The notes beneath the pieces were generated by a model. It did no database searches and was not told the origin of the DNA. It was given only the letters and a program-made list of their open reading frames with translations. A DNA stretch of 64,000 bases from the NCBI RefSeq assembly GCF_016734815.1, contig NZ_JAERQF010000019.1:1-64000 (forward strand), read 5' to 3'. Source of the stretch: Hymenobacter rubidus. Its GTDB lineage: Bacteria > Bacteroidota > Bacteroidia > Cytophagales > Hymenobacteraceae. The position numbers and the translations under genes were made by a program. Numbering within the stretch: the first letter of the stretch is position 1; every line of letters begins with the position of its first letter. This document shows positions 34,089-42,152 of the stretch, piece by piece.

Positions 34089-37000
34089 ATGTTAAAACAT
34101 CGACTCATTTTACTGCTGCTGGCGTTCCTGGGAACGTTTGCGGCGCATGCGCAAACCCGGCAAGTGTCCGGGCGCGTGCTGAACGCGGCGGACAAGACGC
34201 CGCTGCCCGGCGTATCAGTGCTGCTGAAGGGCACCACCACAGGCAGCACCACCAACCCCGACGGCGTGTACGAGCTAAACGTGCCGGCCAACGGCGCCGG
34301 CACGCTGGTGTTCTCGTTCGTCGGCTTTGAGTCGGTGGAAATGCCGGTCGGCACGTCGGCTTCGATGAATATCCAGCTCAAAGAGCAGAGCCAGGGCCTC
34401 AACGAGGTGGTGGTGGTGGGCTACGGCACGCAGCGCAAGCGCGACATCACCGGCTCGGTGGCCTCCATCTCGGCCGAGCAGGTGGCCGAAACGCCCATCA
34501 CCCGCGCCGACCAGATTCTGCAGGGCCGCGTGAGCGGTGTGCAGGTGACCCAGACCAACTCAGAGCCGGGCGGCAACGTGTCCATCCGCATCCGCGGCAC
34601 CAACTCCATCAACACCGGCAACGAGCCGCTGTTCGTGGTGGACGGCTTCCCCGGCGCGGGCGATTTGAACTCCATCAACCCGAGCGACATCGAGAGCGTG
34701 GAGATTCTGAAAGACGCCTCGGCCACGGCTATTTACGGCTCGCGCGGAGCCAACGGCGTGGTGCTCATCACCACCAAAAAGGGCAAAGTGGGCAAGGGCA
34801 CCGTGAGCCTGGAGGGCTACACCGGCGTGCAGGTGGTGCGCCACAAGTTCGATTTGATGAACGCCAAGGAATTTGCGCAGTACCTCAACGACGTGAACGC
34901 CGGCTCGACCACCCTGCCCCCGCCCTACCGCCAAAGCCAGATTGACTCGCTGGGCGAGGGCACCGACTGGCAGAAGGAGCTGTTTCGGCCGGCGCGCATG
35001 AGTAACTACCAGCTGGGCTTCAACGGCGGCACCGAAGAGACGCGCTATAATCTGAGCTTCAACTATTTTGACCAGGATGGCGTGGTGATTAATTCGGGCT
35101 TCAAGCGCGCCACGGTGCGGCTGAACCTCGACAAGAAAATCGGCAGCAAGCTGAGCTTCAACTTTTCGAGTCAGGTGGCCGGCACGTTTGAGAACCGGGC
35201 GTTTGTGAACTCCTCGGGCGGCAGCAACGGCGGCGTGCTGCTCGACGCCCTGCGCATCAGCCCGGTGGTGCCGGTGCGCGACGCCTCGGGCGCCTTCACC
35301 TATTCCAACAGCCCCCTGCCCTATGTGGAGGACGTGGGCAACCCCATTGCCTACGCCGAGAAGGTGAAGGACCAGCGCACCACGGCCCGCGGCCTGTTCA
35401 ACGTGGCGGCCAACTACGAAATCATCCCCGGCCTGACGGCCCGCGTGACCGGCGGCTTCGACTACAACAACAACCAGGTGAACGTGTACCGGCCTTCGGA
35501 CATCTTCCTAGGCCGCCTCACCAACGGCTCGGCCACGCGCAGCACCACCTACCGCTACAGCTGGCTGAACGAGAATACGCTGACCTACGACAAGAAGCTC
35601 AACGAGAACAACGCGTTGAACGTGGTGGTGGGCGTAACGGAGCAGCAGTTCTTCGGCGACAACTTCGGCACCTCGGCCAACGGCTTCTTCACCAACACGC
35701 TGGGCTCCGACAACCTGGCCCTGGCTTCCACCCTGCTCACGCCCAACTCGGGCAAGCCGTCGAACTCGCTGGCCTCGTTTTTTGGGCGGGTGAATTACCG
35801 GCTGTTCGAGCGGTTTTTGTTCACGGCCACGCTGCGGGCCGATGGCTCGTCGCGCTTCGGGGCCAATAACAAGTGGGGCTACTTCCCCTCGGCGGCCTTC
35901 GCCTACCGGCTGATTGACGAGCGGTTTATGAAGGATTTGAGCTTCCTGAGCGACCTGAAGCTGCGGGTGGGCTTCGGCATCACGGGCAACCAGGAAATCA
36001 GCAACTACCAGTCGCTGGCCCGCTACGATGCCGGCTCCTACGCCTCGGGCAGCACCCGTTTGGTGGGTCTGGTACCGCTGAACATCCCGAATCCGAACCT
36101 GAAATGGGAGTCGACGGCGGCCTCCAACGTGGGCATCGACATGGCCTTTTTGCAAAACCACATTGTGGTGACGGCCGATGCCTACTACAAGAAAACCAGC
36201 GACTTGCTGCTGCAGGTTTCGACGCCCCGCACCAGCGGCTACAACAGCATTTTGCTGAACGCGGGCAGCGTGGAAAACAAGGGCGTGGAATTCGCGCTGA
36301 CCACGACCAACATCGACAGCAAGCAATTTTCCTGGACCACGAACTTCAACATCTCGGCCAACCGCAACAAGGTGCTCGACCTCAACGGCGAGTACGAGCG
36401 CTACGTGGGCAGCTCCAGCTCCAGCCTGTTTGTGGGTTCGGGCCTGGGCAACACCAGCTTGCTGCGCGTGGGCGAGCCCATCGGTACGTTCTTCGGCTAC
36501 CAGTTCGATGGGATTTGGCAGACGCAGGACGAGATTACGGCCAGCGGCACCAAGACCGGCGCCCGCCCCGGCGACCCGCGCTATGTGGACCAGAATGGCG
36601 ATAAGGCCATCACGGCCGACGACCGGGTGATTATCGGCCGGGCCCAGCCCAAGTTCATCTACGGCTTCACCAACGGCTTCAAGCTGGGCGGCTTCAACCT
36701 GAGCGTGTTCATCCAGGGCGTGCAGGGCGACGACGTGCTCAACCTGAACCGCTACGAGCTGGAATCGGGCATCACGACCACCAACAAGCTCAAAACCGTC
36801 ATCAACCGCTGGACACCGACCAACACGAACACCACCATTCCGCGGGCCGGCAGCACTCTGCGCCGCAGCACCGGCATCGTGAGCGACGTGGTGGAGGACG
36901 GCAGCTTCCTGCGCCTGAAAACGGTGACGCTGGGCTACACGCTGCCCAAGTTCAGCAAGGTCATCAAGTCGGCCAGCGTGTACATCACGGGCCAGAACGT

Positions 37001-37136
37001 GCTGACGTTCACCAAATACACCGGCTACGACCCGGAGGTGAACTCCTTCGGCAGCGACAACCTGAGTTTGAACACCGACTACAACGCCTACCCCAGCACC
37101 CGCACCTTCATTGCGGGGGTGAAGCTGGGGTTCTAA
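34089..37136 (+). CDS. SusC-like TonB-dependent outer-membrane transporter
   Basis: A 1015-residue outer-membrane receptor that imports oligosaccharides with its SusD partner. The signal peptide (about 1-22, ending AAHAQ) is followed by a carboxypeptidase-regulatory-like domain (VSGRVLNAADKTPLPGVSVL), the plug with VVVGYGTQRKRDITGSVAS, RGTNSINTGNEPLFVVDGFP and DIESVEILKDASATAIYGSR, and the 22-stranded barrel to the terminal Phe (VKLGF). These are hallmark SusC features. It has no N-terminal secretin-type signalling extension, so it is not directly coupled to an anti-sigma factor. It heads the PUL and is divergent from the HTCS gene. Confidence 0.97.
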   Translation: MLKHRLILLLLAFLGTFAAHAQTRQVSGRVLNAADKTPLPGVSVLLKGTTTGSTTNPDGVYELNVPANGAGTLVFSFVGFESVEMPVGTSASMNIQLKEQSQGLNEVVVVGYGTQRKRDITGSVASISAEQVAETPITRADQILQGRVSGVQVTQTNSEPGGNVSIRIRGTNSINTGNEPLFVVDGFPGAGDLNSINPSDIESVEILKDASATAIYGSRGANGVVLITTKKGKVGKGTVSLEGYTGVQVVRHKFDLMNAKEFAQYLNDVNAGSTTLPPPYRQSQIDSLGEGTDWQKELFRPARMSNYQLGFNGGTEETRYNLSFNYFDQDGVVINSGFKRATVRLNLDKKIGSKLSFNFSSQVAGTFENRAFVNSSGGSNGGVLLDALRISPVVPVRDASGAFTYSNSPLPYVEDVGNPIAYAEKVKDQRTTARGLFNVAANYEIIPGLTARVTGGFDYNNNQVNVYRPSDIFLGRLTNGSATRSTTYRYSWLNENTLTYDKKLNENNALNVVVGVTEQQFFGDNFGTSANGFFTNTLGSDNLALASTLLTPNSGKPSNSLASFFGRVNYRLFERFLFTATLRADGSSRFGANNKWGYFPSAAFAYRLIDERFMKDLSFLSDLKLRVGFGITGNQEISNYQSLARYDAGSYASGSTRLVGLVPLNIPNPNLKWESTAASNVGIDMAFLQNHIVVTADAYYKKTSDLLLQVSTPRTSGYNSILLNAGSVENKGVEFALTTTNIDSKQFSWTTNFNISANRNKVLDLNGEYERYVGSSSSSLFVGSGLGNTSLLRVGEPIGTFFGYQFDGIWQTQDEITASGTKTGARPGDPRYVDQNGDKAITADDRVIIGRAQPKFIYGFTNGFKLGGFNLSVFIQGVQGDDVLNLNRYELESGITTTNKLKTVINRWTPTNTNTTIPRAGSTLRRSTGIVSDVVEDGSFLRLKTVTLGYTLPKFSKVIKSASVYITGQNVLTFTKYTGYDPEVNSFGSDNLSLNTDYNAYPSTRTFIAGVKLGF

Positions 37137-37148
37137 TCGCCCGGCGGC

Positions 37149-37274
37149 GCGACCGGGGAACCTCACCCCCGGCCCCTCTCCAAAAGAGAGGGGAGCCTGA
37201 AGATTCTTAATTGCGCAAAACCGGTGCCCCCTCTCTTTTGGAGAGGGGGTCAGGGGGTGAGGTCCTCCGGTCGC
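37149..37274. repeat. Long palindrome, family B
   Basis: Outer arms gcgaccgg / ccggtcgc, then cctcacccccggcccctctc and gagagggggtcagggggtga mirror one another, around an AT-richer centre. It sits between susC and susD. Confidence 0.88.
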
Positions 37275-37304
37275 GCATCCTCCCGACTTTCCCATCAATT
37301 CCCG

Positions 37305-38732
37305 ATGAAAAAAAATATCCTTTTGCTCGGCATTCTGGCCCTCGGCCTGAGCCTGGGCGCCTGCGAGAAATTCCTACAGGAAAACCCGGCCGACTTTCTG
37401 GCCGCTGAGAACTTTTACCAAAACGAGAGTGACGCCATTGCGGGCCTGAATGGCGTGTTCAACGCGCTGCTGCCCCAGACGTACTACGGCCGCACGGGCT
37501 GGCAAATCACGGAGCTGCCCGGCGAGCTGATTCGCGTGGGCTCCAGCACCGACGAGCGGGCCCAGCTCTCGCGCTTCACCTACACGCCCACCAACACCGA
37601 AATCAACAGCTGGTGGACCAACTCGTACCGGATGATAAACCGGGCCAACGACGTGATTGAGAAGGTGCCGGCCATCGCAATGGACGCCACGCGCAAGGCC
37701 AACATCATCGGCAACGCCCGCTTTCTGCGCGCCCAGGGTTACTTCGACTTGGTGCGCTGTTTCGGCGACGTGCCCCTGATTACGGCCACCGTGAAGGGGC
37801 CGGCCGACGATTTGCGGCCCAGCCGCACGCCCCTGGCGCAGGTATACCAGCAGATTATCGACGACCTGACGTTTGCCGAAGCCAACTGCTACCGTGAAGA
37901 CCGGATTGCGGCCGGCGAAAAGGGCCGCGTATCGAGCGGCGCGGCGGCGGCCGTGCTGGCCAAGGTATACCTGACCCGCGCCACGACCACCGCCGCCCAG
38001 CCCGGCGACAACCAGAGCGCCCTCGACGCCTGCAACCGCGTCATCAACTCGAACGTGTACCAGCTGCTGCCGGTGTACGGCGACGTATTCAACCCCGACA
38101 AGGAAAACGGGCCCGAGCACATCTTTAGCATTCAGTTCGACCTGCCGCCGAACACGGGCAGCATCATCGTGCGGCAGTTTTTGCCCTCGCAGCTGGCTGG
38201 CCTGGGCACCTTCACGGTGGAAGACAGCCTCGTGCGCTCCTACCGCGCCAACGACTTGCGCCGCGCCTGGAACATCAGCAACATGGCCGGCACCACCACG
38301 CTGGCCCGCTACTACTTCAACAAATTCCGCGACGACAAGCGCATCATCAACGACTCGCGCTGCAACTACCTCATCACGCGCTACGCCGACGTGCTGCTGC
38401 TGCAATCGGAAGCCCGCAACGCCCTCAACCCCAACGACCCGCTGAAATACGACGGCTACAACAAAGTGCGCCAGCGGGCCGGCATCGCGCAGTGGGCCCC
38501 CACCCGCACCACCACCAAAGATGCCTTCGTGGACATGCTGCTGCGCGAGCGGGGCTGGGAGCTGTGCCAGGAAGGCCACCGCTGGTTCGACCTCGTGCGC
38601 CTGAGCCGCCTCTTCGAGCGCGAGCGCGCCATCTTCAACCGCACCGTCGACCCGCGCTACGTACTGTTTCCCATTCCGCAGCCCGAGCTGCAGCTGAACC
38701 CGAACCTGACCCAGAACCCGGGGTATAACTAA
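37305..38732 (+). CDS. SusD-like nutrient-binding outer-membrane lipoprotein
   Basis: The surface glycan-binding lid for the SusC channel, 475 aa. Lipoprotein signal LLGILALGLSLGAC gives lipidated Cys20. The helical SusD fold is shown by FLQENPADFLAAENFYQNES, NFYNAR-type ANIIGNARFLRAQGYFDLVR, the RagB/SusD C-terminal block with LLREGWELCQEG-like LLRERGWELCQEGHRWFDLV, and YVLFPIPQPELQLNPNLTQN at the end. The ATG at 37305 starts the lipoprotein signal; upstream sequence is the repeat. Substrate type cannot be read from SusD alone; neighbours point to uronate-rich glycans. Confidence 0.95.
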   Translation: MKKNILLLGILALGLSLGACEKFLQENPADFLAAENFYQNESDAIAGLNGVFNALLPQTYYGRTGWQITELPGELIRVGSSTDERAQLSRFTYTPTNTEINSWWTNSYRMINRANDVIEKVPAIAMDATRKANIIGNARFLRAQGYFDLVRCFGDVPLITATVKGPADDLRPSRTPLAQVYQQIIDDLTFAEANCYREDRIAAGEKGRVSSGAAAAVLAKVYLTRATTTAAQPGDNQSALDACNRVINSNVYQLLPVYGDVFNPDKENGPEHIFSIQFDLPPNTGSIIVRQFLPSQLAGLGTFTVEDSLVRSYRANDLRRAWNISNMAGTTTLARYYFNKFRDDKRIINDSRCNYLITRYADVLLLQSEARNALNPNDPLKYDGYNKVRQRAGIAQWAPTRTTTKDAFVDMLLRERGWELCQEGHRWFDLVRLSRLFERERAIFNRTVDPRYVLFPIPQPELQLNPNLTQNPGYN

Positions 38733-38764
38733 GTCCTTCTACTGACTCAAACGGGGCGGACGTG

Positions 38765-38878
38765 GGCGCCTCACCCCCTGACCCCCTCTCCGAAAAGGAG
38801 AGGGGGCACCGGACTTGCACTAAACGGAATCGGCTGGCACCCCTCTCCTTTTCGGAGAGGGGCCGGGGGTGAGGCGCC
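38765..38878. repeat. Long palindrome, family B
   Basis: Arms ggcgcctcaccccctgaccc and ggccgggggtgaggcgcc, with cctctccgaaaaggagaggg inside. It lies between susD and the first lyase gene. Confidence 0.88.
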
Positions 38879-38921
38879 ACGTTAGCGCCGTTTAAGAAAC
38901 CAATCAATTCAGTAATACCCA

Positions 38922-40115
38922 ATGCGTCCTTTCCTTTTTTTCCTAACGCTGTGGTGGGTGATGAGCGCACCGGCGCGGGCGGCTGCAACCGCCGCGCCGG
39001 CGGCGTTCATCCTGCTCGACCCGGCTGCGATGGCCGCCTACAAAACGGCCTACAAAGCCGGCCACCAGCCCGAAGCCGCGCAGGTGAAAAGCCTGCTGGG
39101 CCGGGCCGACCGCGCCCTGAAAACCGCGCCGTACACCATTGCCACCAAGCCCCAGACGCCCCCCAGCGGCGACAAGCACGACTACATCTCGCAGGCGCCC
39201 TACTGGTGGCCCGACCCCAGCAAGCCCAACGGCCTGCCCTACATCCAGAAAGACGGCCTGCACAACCCCGAAGCCGAGGCCATGAAAGACAGCGAGACGC
39301 TGAGCAAGCTCTGCACCGACGTGCAGGCGCTGAGTCTGGCCTACTATTTCTCGGGCGAGGAGAAATACGCGCAGCAGGCCACGCGCCAGCTGCGCACGTT
39401 CTTTCTCGAGCCCGCCACCCGCATGAACCCCAATCTGAACTTCGGGCAGGGCATTCCGGGTATCAATTCGGGCCGGAATTTCGGCATCATCGAAACGCGG
39501 CATCTGGTGAATATCCCGGAAGCGCTGGCGCTGATGAACGGCAGCAAAAGCGTAGATGCCTACTTGACTTCGGGCTTGAAAACCTGGTTTAAAGCCTTCA
39601 ACACCTGGCTTACCACCAGCCCCATTGCGCTGCCCGAAGGCCAGGCCAAGAACAACCACGGCACCTTCTACGACACGCAGGTAGTCGATTTTGCCCTCTT
39701 CACCGGCGACGACGCCCTGGCCAAACGCATCCTGCAGCAACAAACCTGGCCCCGCGTGGCCGTGCAGCTGGCCCCCGACGGCGCCCAGCCCCTGGAACTG
39801 GCCCGCACCCGCCCCTGGAACTACGTGAGCATGAACCTGCAAGGCTGGGTGCGCCTGGCCCTGATGGCCCCGCACGTCGGCCTCGACCTCTGGCACTACA
39901 CCACCCCCGACGGCCGCGGCCTGCGCCCGGCCGTGGAGTGGTTCCGGCCCTACCTGCTGGGCGAAAAAAAGATGGCTAAAGCCGACGTGGCCGGCACCTC
40001 CAACGCGTTGGCCCTCGACGCTTTCGCCCAGGCTGCCCGCGCCTACCCCGACCTGCAGGCGAACGAAGTATTTGCCCACCACCCAGACTTCACCCCCGTG
40101 CCGTGGGCTTACTGA
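38922..40115 (+). CDS. Alginate-lyase-fold polysaccharide lyase (PL38-like), copy 1
   Basis: A secreted 397-residue (alpha/alpha)-barrel lyase of the alginate_lyase superfamily. Signal peptide about 1-23 (ending ARAA). Diagnostic strings are DYISQAPYWWPDPSKPNGLP, YIQKDGLHNPE, GRNFGIIETRHL and the NNHGTFYD motif, whose Asn-His pair (residues 244-247) belongs to the active site in this fold. PL38 members that have been studied act on glucuronan-type uronate polymers, so beta-elimination of a glucuronate polymer is inferred. The stop overlaps the next gene's ATG by one base (TGATG), a sign of translational coupling to the GH88 gene. A paralogue lies at 49284. Confidence 0.82.
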   Translation: MRPFLFFLTLWWVMSAPARAAATAAPAAFILLDPAAMAAYKTAYKAGHQPEAAQVKSLLGRADRALKTAPYTIATKPQTPPSGDKHDYISQAPYWWPDPSKPNGLPYIQKDGLHNPEAEAMKDSETLSKLCTDVQALSLAYYFSGEEKYAQQATRQLRTFFLEPATRMNPNLNFGQGIPGINSGRNFGIIETRHLVNIPEALALMNGSKSVDAYLTSGLKTWFKAFNTWLTTSPIALPEGQAKNNHGTFYDTQVVDFALFTGDDALAKRILQQQTWPRVAVQLAPDGAQPLELARTRPWNYVSMNLQGWVRLALMAPHVGLDLWHYTTPDGRGLRPAVEWFRPYLLGEKKMAKADVAGTSNALALDAFAQAARAYPDLQANEVFAHHPDFTPVPWAY

Positions 40116-41323
40116 TGAAGAAGCATTTTCTCGCTCTCCCCGTGGCACTGCTTGGCCTGACGGTTGGCTTCCTGCGGGCCCAGCCGAAACCGGCCGCTAA
40201 GCCCGTGGTGCCGGTGGCCGCCGTGGTGGCCCGGGCCGAAGCCCAGTACGCCGCCTACCTGCGCCAGTACCCCGACAGCACCCTGCACCCGCGCAGCAAC
40301 AACGAGGACGGCAGCATCCTGCTCACCACCTCGCGCAACTGGACCAGCGGCTTTTTTGCCGGCAACCTGTGGTACCTGGCCCGGCTGAGCGGCCAGCCCC
40401 GGTGGCCGCGCCGCGCCGCCGCCTGGACCGAGACGCTGGACGCCGAGAAGAACGTGACCACTACCCACGACCTCGGCTTCATCCTGAACAACTCCTACGG
40501 CCAGGGCTACGCCATCACGAAAAACCCGAAGTACCGCGAGGTGCTGCTGCAGGCCGCTGCCACCCTGGCCAAGCGCTTCAACCCCAAAGTAGGGGCCATT
40601 CGCTCTTGGGACCACCACGCCGAGGTGTGGGCCTACCCGGTTATCGTGGACAACCTCCTGAACCTGGAACTGCTGTTTGCAGCCAGCAAGCTGAGCGGCG
40701 ATACCACCTACGCCCATATTGCCAAAACCCACGCGGCTACCGACCTGAAATACCGTTTTCGGCGCGACTTCAGCACCTACCACGTGCTGAACTTCGACCC
40801 GGTGAAAGGCAAGCTGCTCACCGCCGTGACCCACCAGGGCTACGCCGACAACTCGTGCTGGGCGCGGGGCCAGGCCTGGGCCATATACGGCTACACCATG
40901 GTGTACCGCGAAACCAAGAACCCCAAGTTCCTGCAGGCCGCCATGCACGCGGCCGACTATTTCCTGCAGCAAACCAGCAAGGTTCCGGACCACATTCCGT
41001 ACTGGGACTTCAACGCGCCCGACATTCCCAATGCGCCCCGCGATGCTTCGGCCGCCGCCGCCGCTGCTTCCGGCATGCTGGAGCTGAGCAAGTACGCGCC
41101 CAGGAAAAACCCGTATTTCGGCGCTGCCACGGCCATTCTTGCCAGCCTGAGCATGCCCCAGTACCTGGCTGCGGCCGGCACCAACAATTACTTCCTGCTG
41201 AAACACAGCACCGGCAACAAGCCGGCCAACTCCGAAGTGGACGCCCCGCTCATCTACGCCGACTATTACTACCTCGAAGCCTTATGGCGCTACCAGAACT
41301 ACGCCCAGCTGACCCTCAACTAG
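40115..41323 (+). CDS. Unsaturated glucuronyl hydrolase (GH88)
   Basis: Removes the 4,5-unsaturated uronic acid left by lyases from the non-reducing end of oligosaccharides, giving 4-deoxy-5-keto-uronate. The 402-residue chain has a signal peptide (about 1-21, ending LRAQ), then LTTSRNWTSGFFAGNLWYLA, Asp119 in TTHDLGF and Asp179 in VDNLLNLELL (the two conserved catalytic acids of GH88), and the family block DNSCWARGQAWAIYGYTMVY. The start overlaps the lyase stop, so lyase and GH88 are made together. The product would feed the SDR encoded next. Confidence 0.95.
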   Translation: MKKHFLALPVALLGLTVGFLRAQPKPAAKPVVPVAAVVARAEAQYAAYLRQYPDSTLHPRSNNEDGSILLTTSRNWTSGFFAGNLWYLARLSGQPRWPRRAAAWTETLDAEKNVTTTHDLGFILNNSYGQGYAITKNPKYREVLLQAAATLAKRFNPKVGAIRSWDHHAEVWAYPVIVDNLLNLELLFAASKLSGDTTYAHIAKTHAATDLKYRFRRDFSTYHVLNFDPVKGKLLTAVTHQGYADNSCWARGQAWAIYGYTMVYRETKNPKFLQAAMHAADYFLQQTSKVPDHIPYWDFNAPDIPNAPRDASAAAAAASGMLELSKYAPRKNPYFGAATAILASLSMPQYLAAAGTNNYFLLKHSTGNKPANSEVDAPLIYADYYYLEALWRYQNYAQLTLN

Positions 41324-41328
41324 CCCCC

Positions 41329-42144
41329 GTGGCCAACCGCTTTTCCCTCCAGAACAAGGTCATCGTCGTGACGGGCGGCACCGGCATCCTCGGCGATGCC
41401 TTCCTGGCGGGCATTGTGGAAGCGGGCGGTGCCGTGGGCATCCTGGGCCGCAACGCCGCCTTGGCCGAAGGCCGCGCCGCGGCCATCAACGCGCAGGGCG
41501 GCCGCGCCTTGCCCCTGATAGCCGATGTGCTGAACGAAGCCCAGCTGCAAGCCGCCTGCGATTTGATGATGAACACCTTCGGCCAACTAGACGGCTTGGT
41601 GAATGCCGCCGGCGGCAATGGCCCCGACGGCGTGCTGGCGCCTGACACCGACGTATTCGAGATGGACCTGGCCGGCATGCGCCGCGTGATGGAGCTCAAC
41701 GTGTGGGGCACGCTGCTGCCCACGCAGGTGTTCGGGCCGGCCATTGCCGAGTCGGGCGCGGGCAGCATCGTCAACATCTCGTCGATGAACTCGAAGCGCG
41801 CCATTACCAAAGTGCTGGGCTACAACATGGGCAAGGCCGCCGTGGACTGCTACAACCAGTGGTTTGCCGTGGAAATGGCCAACCGCTACGGCGACCGCCT
41901 GCGCATGAACGCGCTGGCCCCCGGCTTCTTTCTCACCGAGCAAAACCGGAGCCTGCTCACTACGCCCGAAGGTGGCTTCACGCCCCGCGGCGAACTCGTG
42001 ATTCGGCAAACGCCCTTCAAGCGTTTCGGCCAGCCCGACGAATTGAAAGGCGCCCTGGTGTGGCTGCTGAGCGACGCCTCGCGCTTCGTAACGGGGTCCA
42101 TGATTTGCGTGGATGGCGGCTTTTCCATCTTCGGCGGTGTTTAA
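41329..42144 (+). CDS. SDR oxidoreductase, D-mannonate/fructuronate-type, GTG start
   Basis: A classical short-chain dehydrogenase of 271 residues. NAD(P)-binding VTGGTGILGDAF near residue 15, VNAAGGNGPDG, the Ser in NISSMNSKRAIT and the YxxxK pair in LGYNMGKAAVDC, and a C-terminal VTGSMICVDGGFS. The AAGGN block and length match SDRs used in Bacteroidota uronate catabolism to reduce keto-acids to mannonate-type products. The GTG is 5 bases after the GH88 stop and gives the expected N-terminus (NRFSLQNKVIVVTGG). Cytoplasmic; substrate inferred from context. It could also be a gluconate or 2-keto-deoxy-sugar dehydrogenase. Confidence 0.85.
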   Translation: MANRFSLQNKVIVVTGGTGILGDAFLAGIVEAGGAVGILGRNAALAEGRAAAINAQGGRALPLIADVLNEAQLQAACDLMMNTFGQLDGLVNAAGGNGPDGVLAPDTDVFEMDLAGMRRVMELNVWGTLLPTQVFGPAIAESGAGSIVNISSMNSKRAITKVLGYNMGKAAVDCYNQWFAVEMANRYGDRLRMNALAPGFFLTEQNRSLLTTPEGGFTPRGELVIRQTPFKRFGQPDELKGALVWLLSDASRFVTGSMICVDGGFSIFGGV

Positions 42145-42152
42145 TTCGGCCC

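Noticed and set aside
35508-37298. 596-codon minus-strand frame opposite susC
   Set aside because: Shadow of the SusC barrel code, ends in the family B palindrome; no domain seen.
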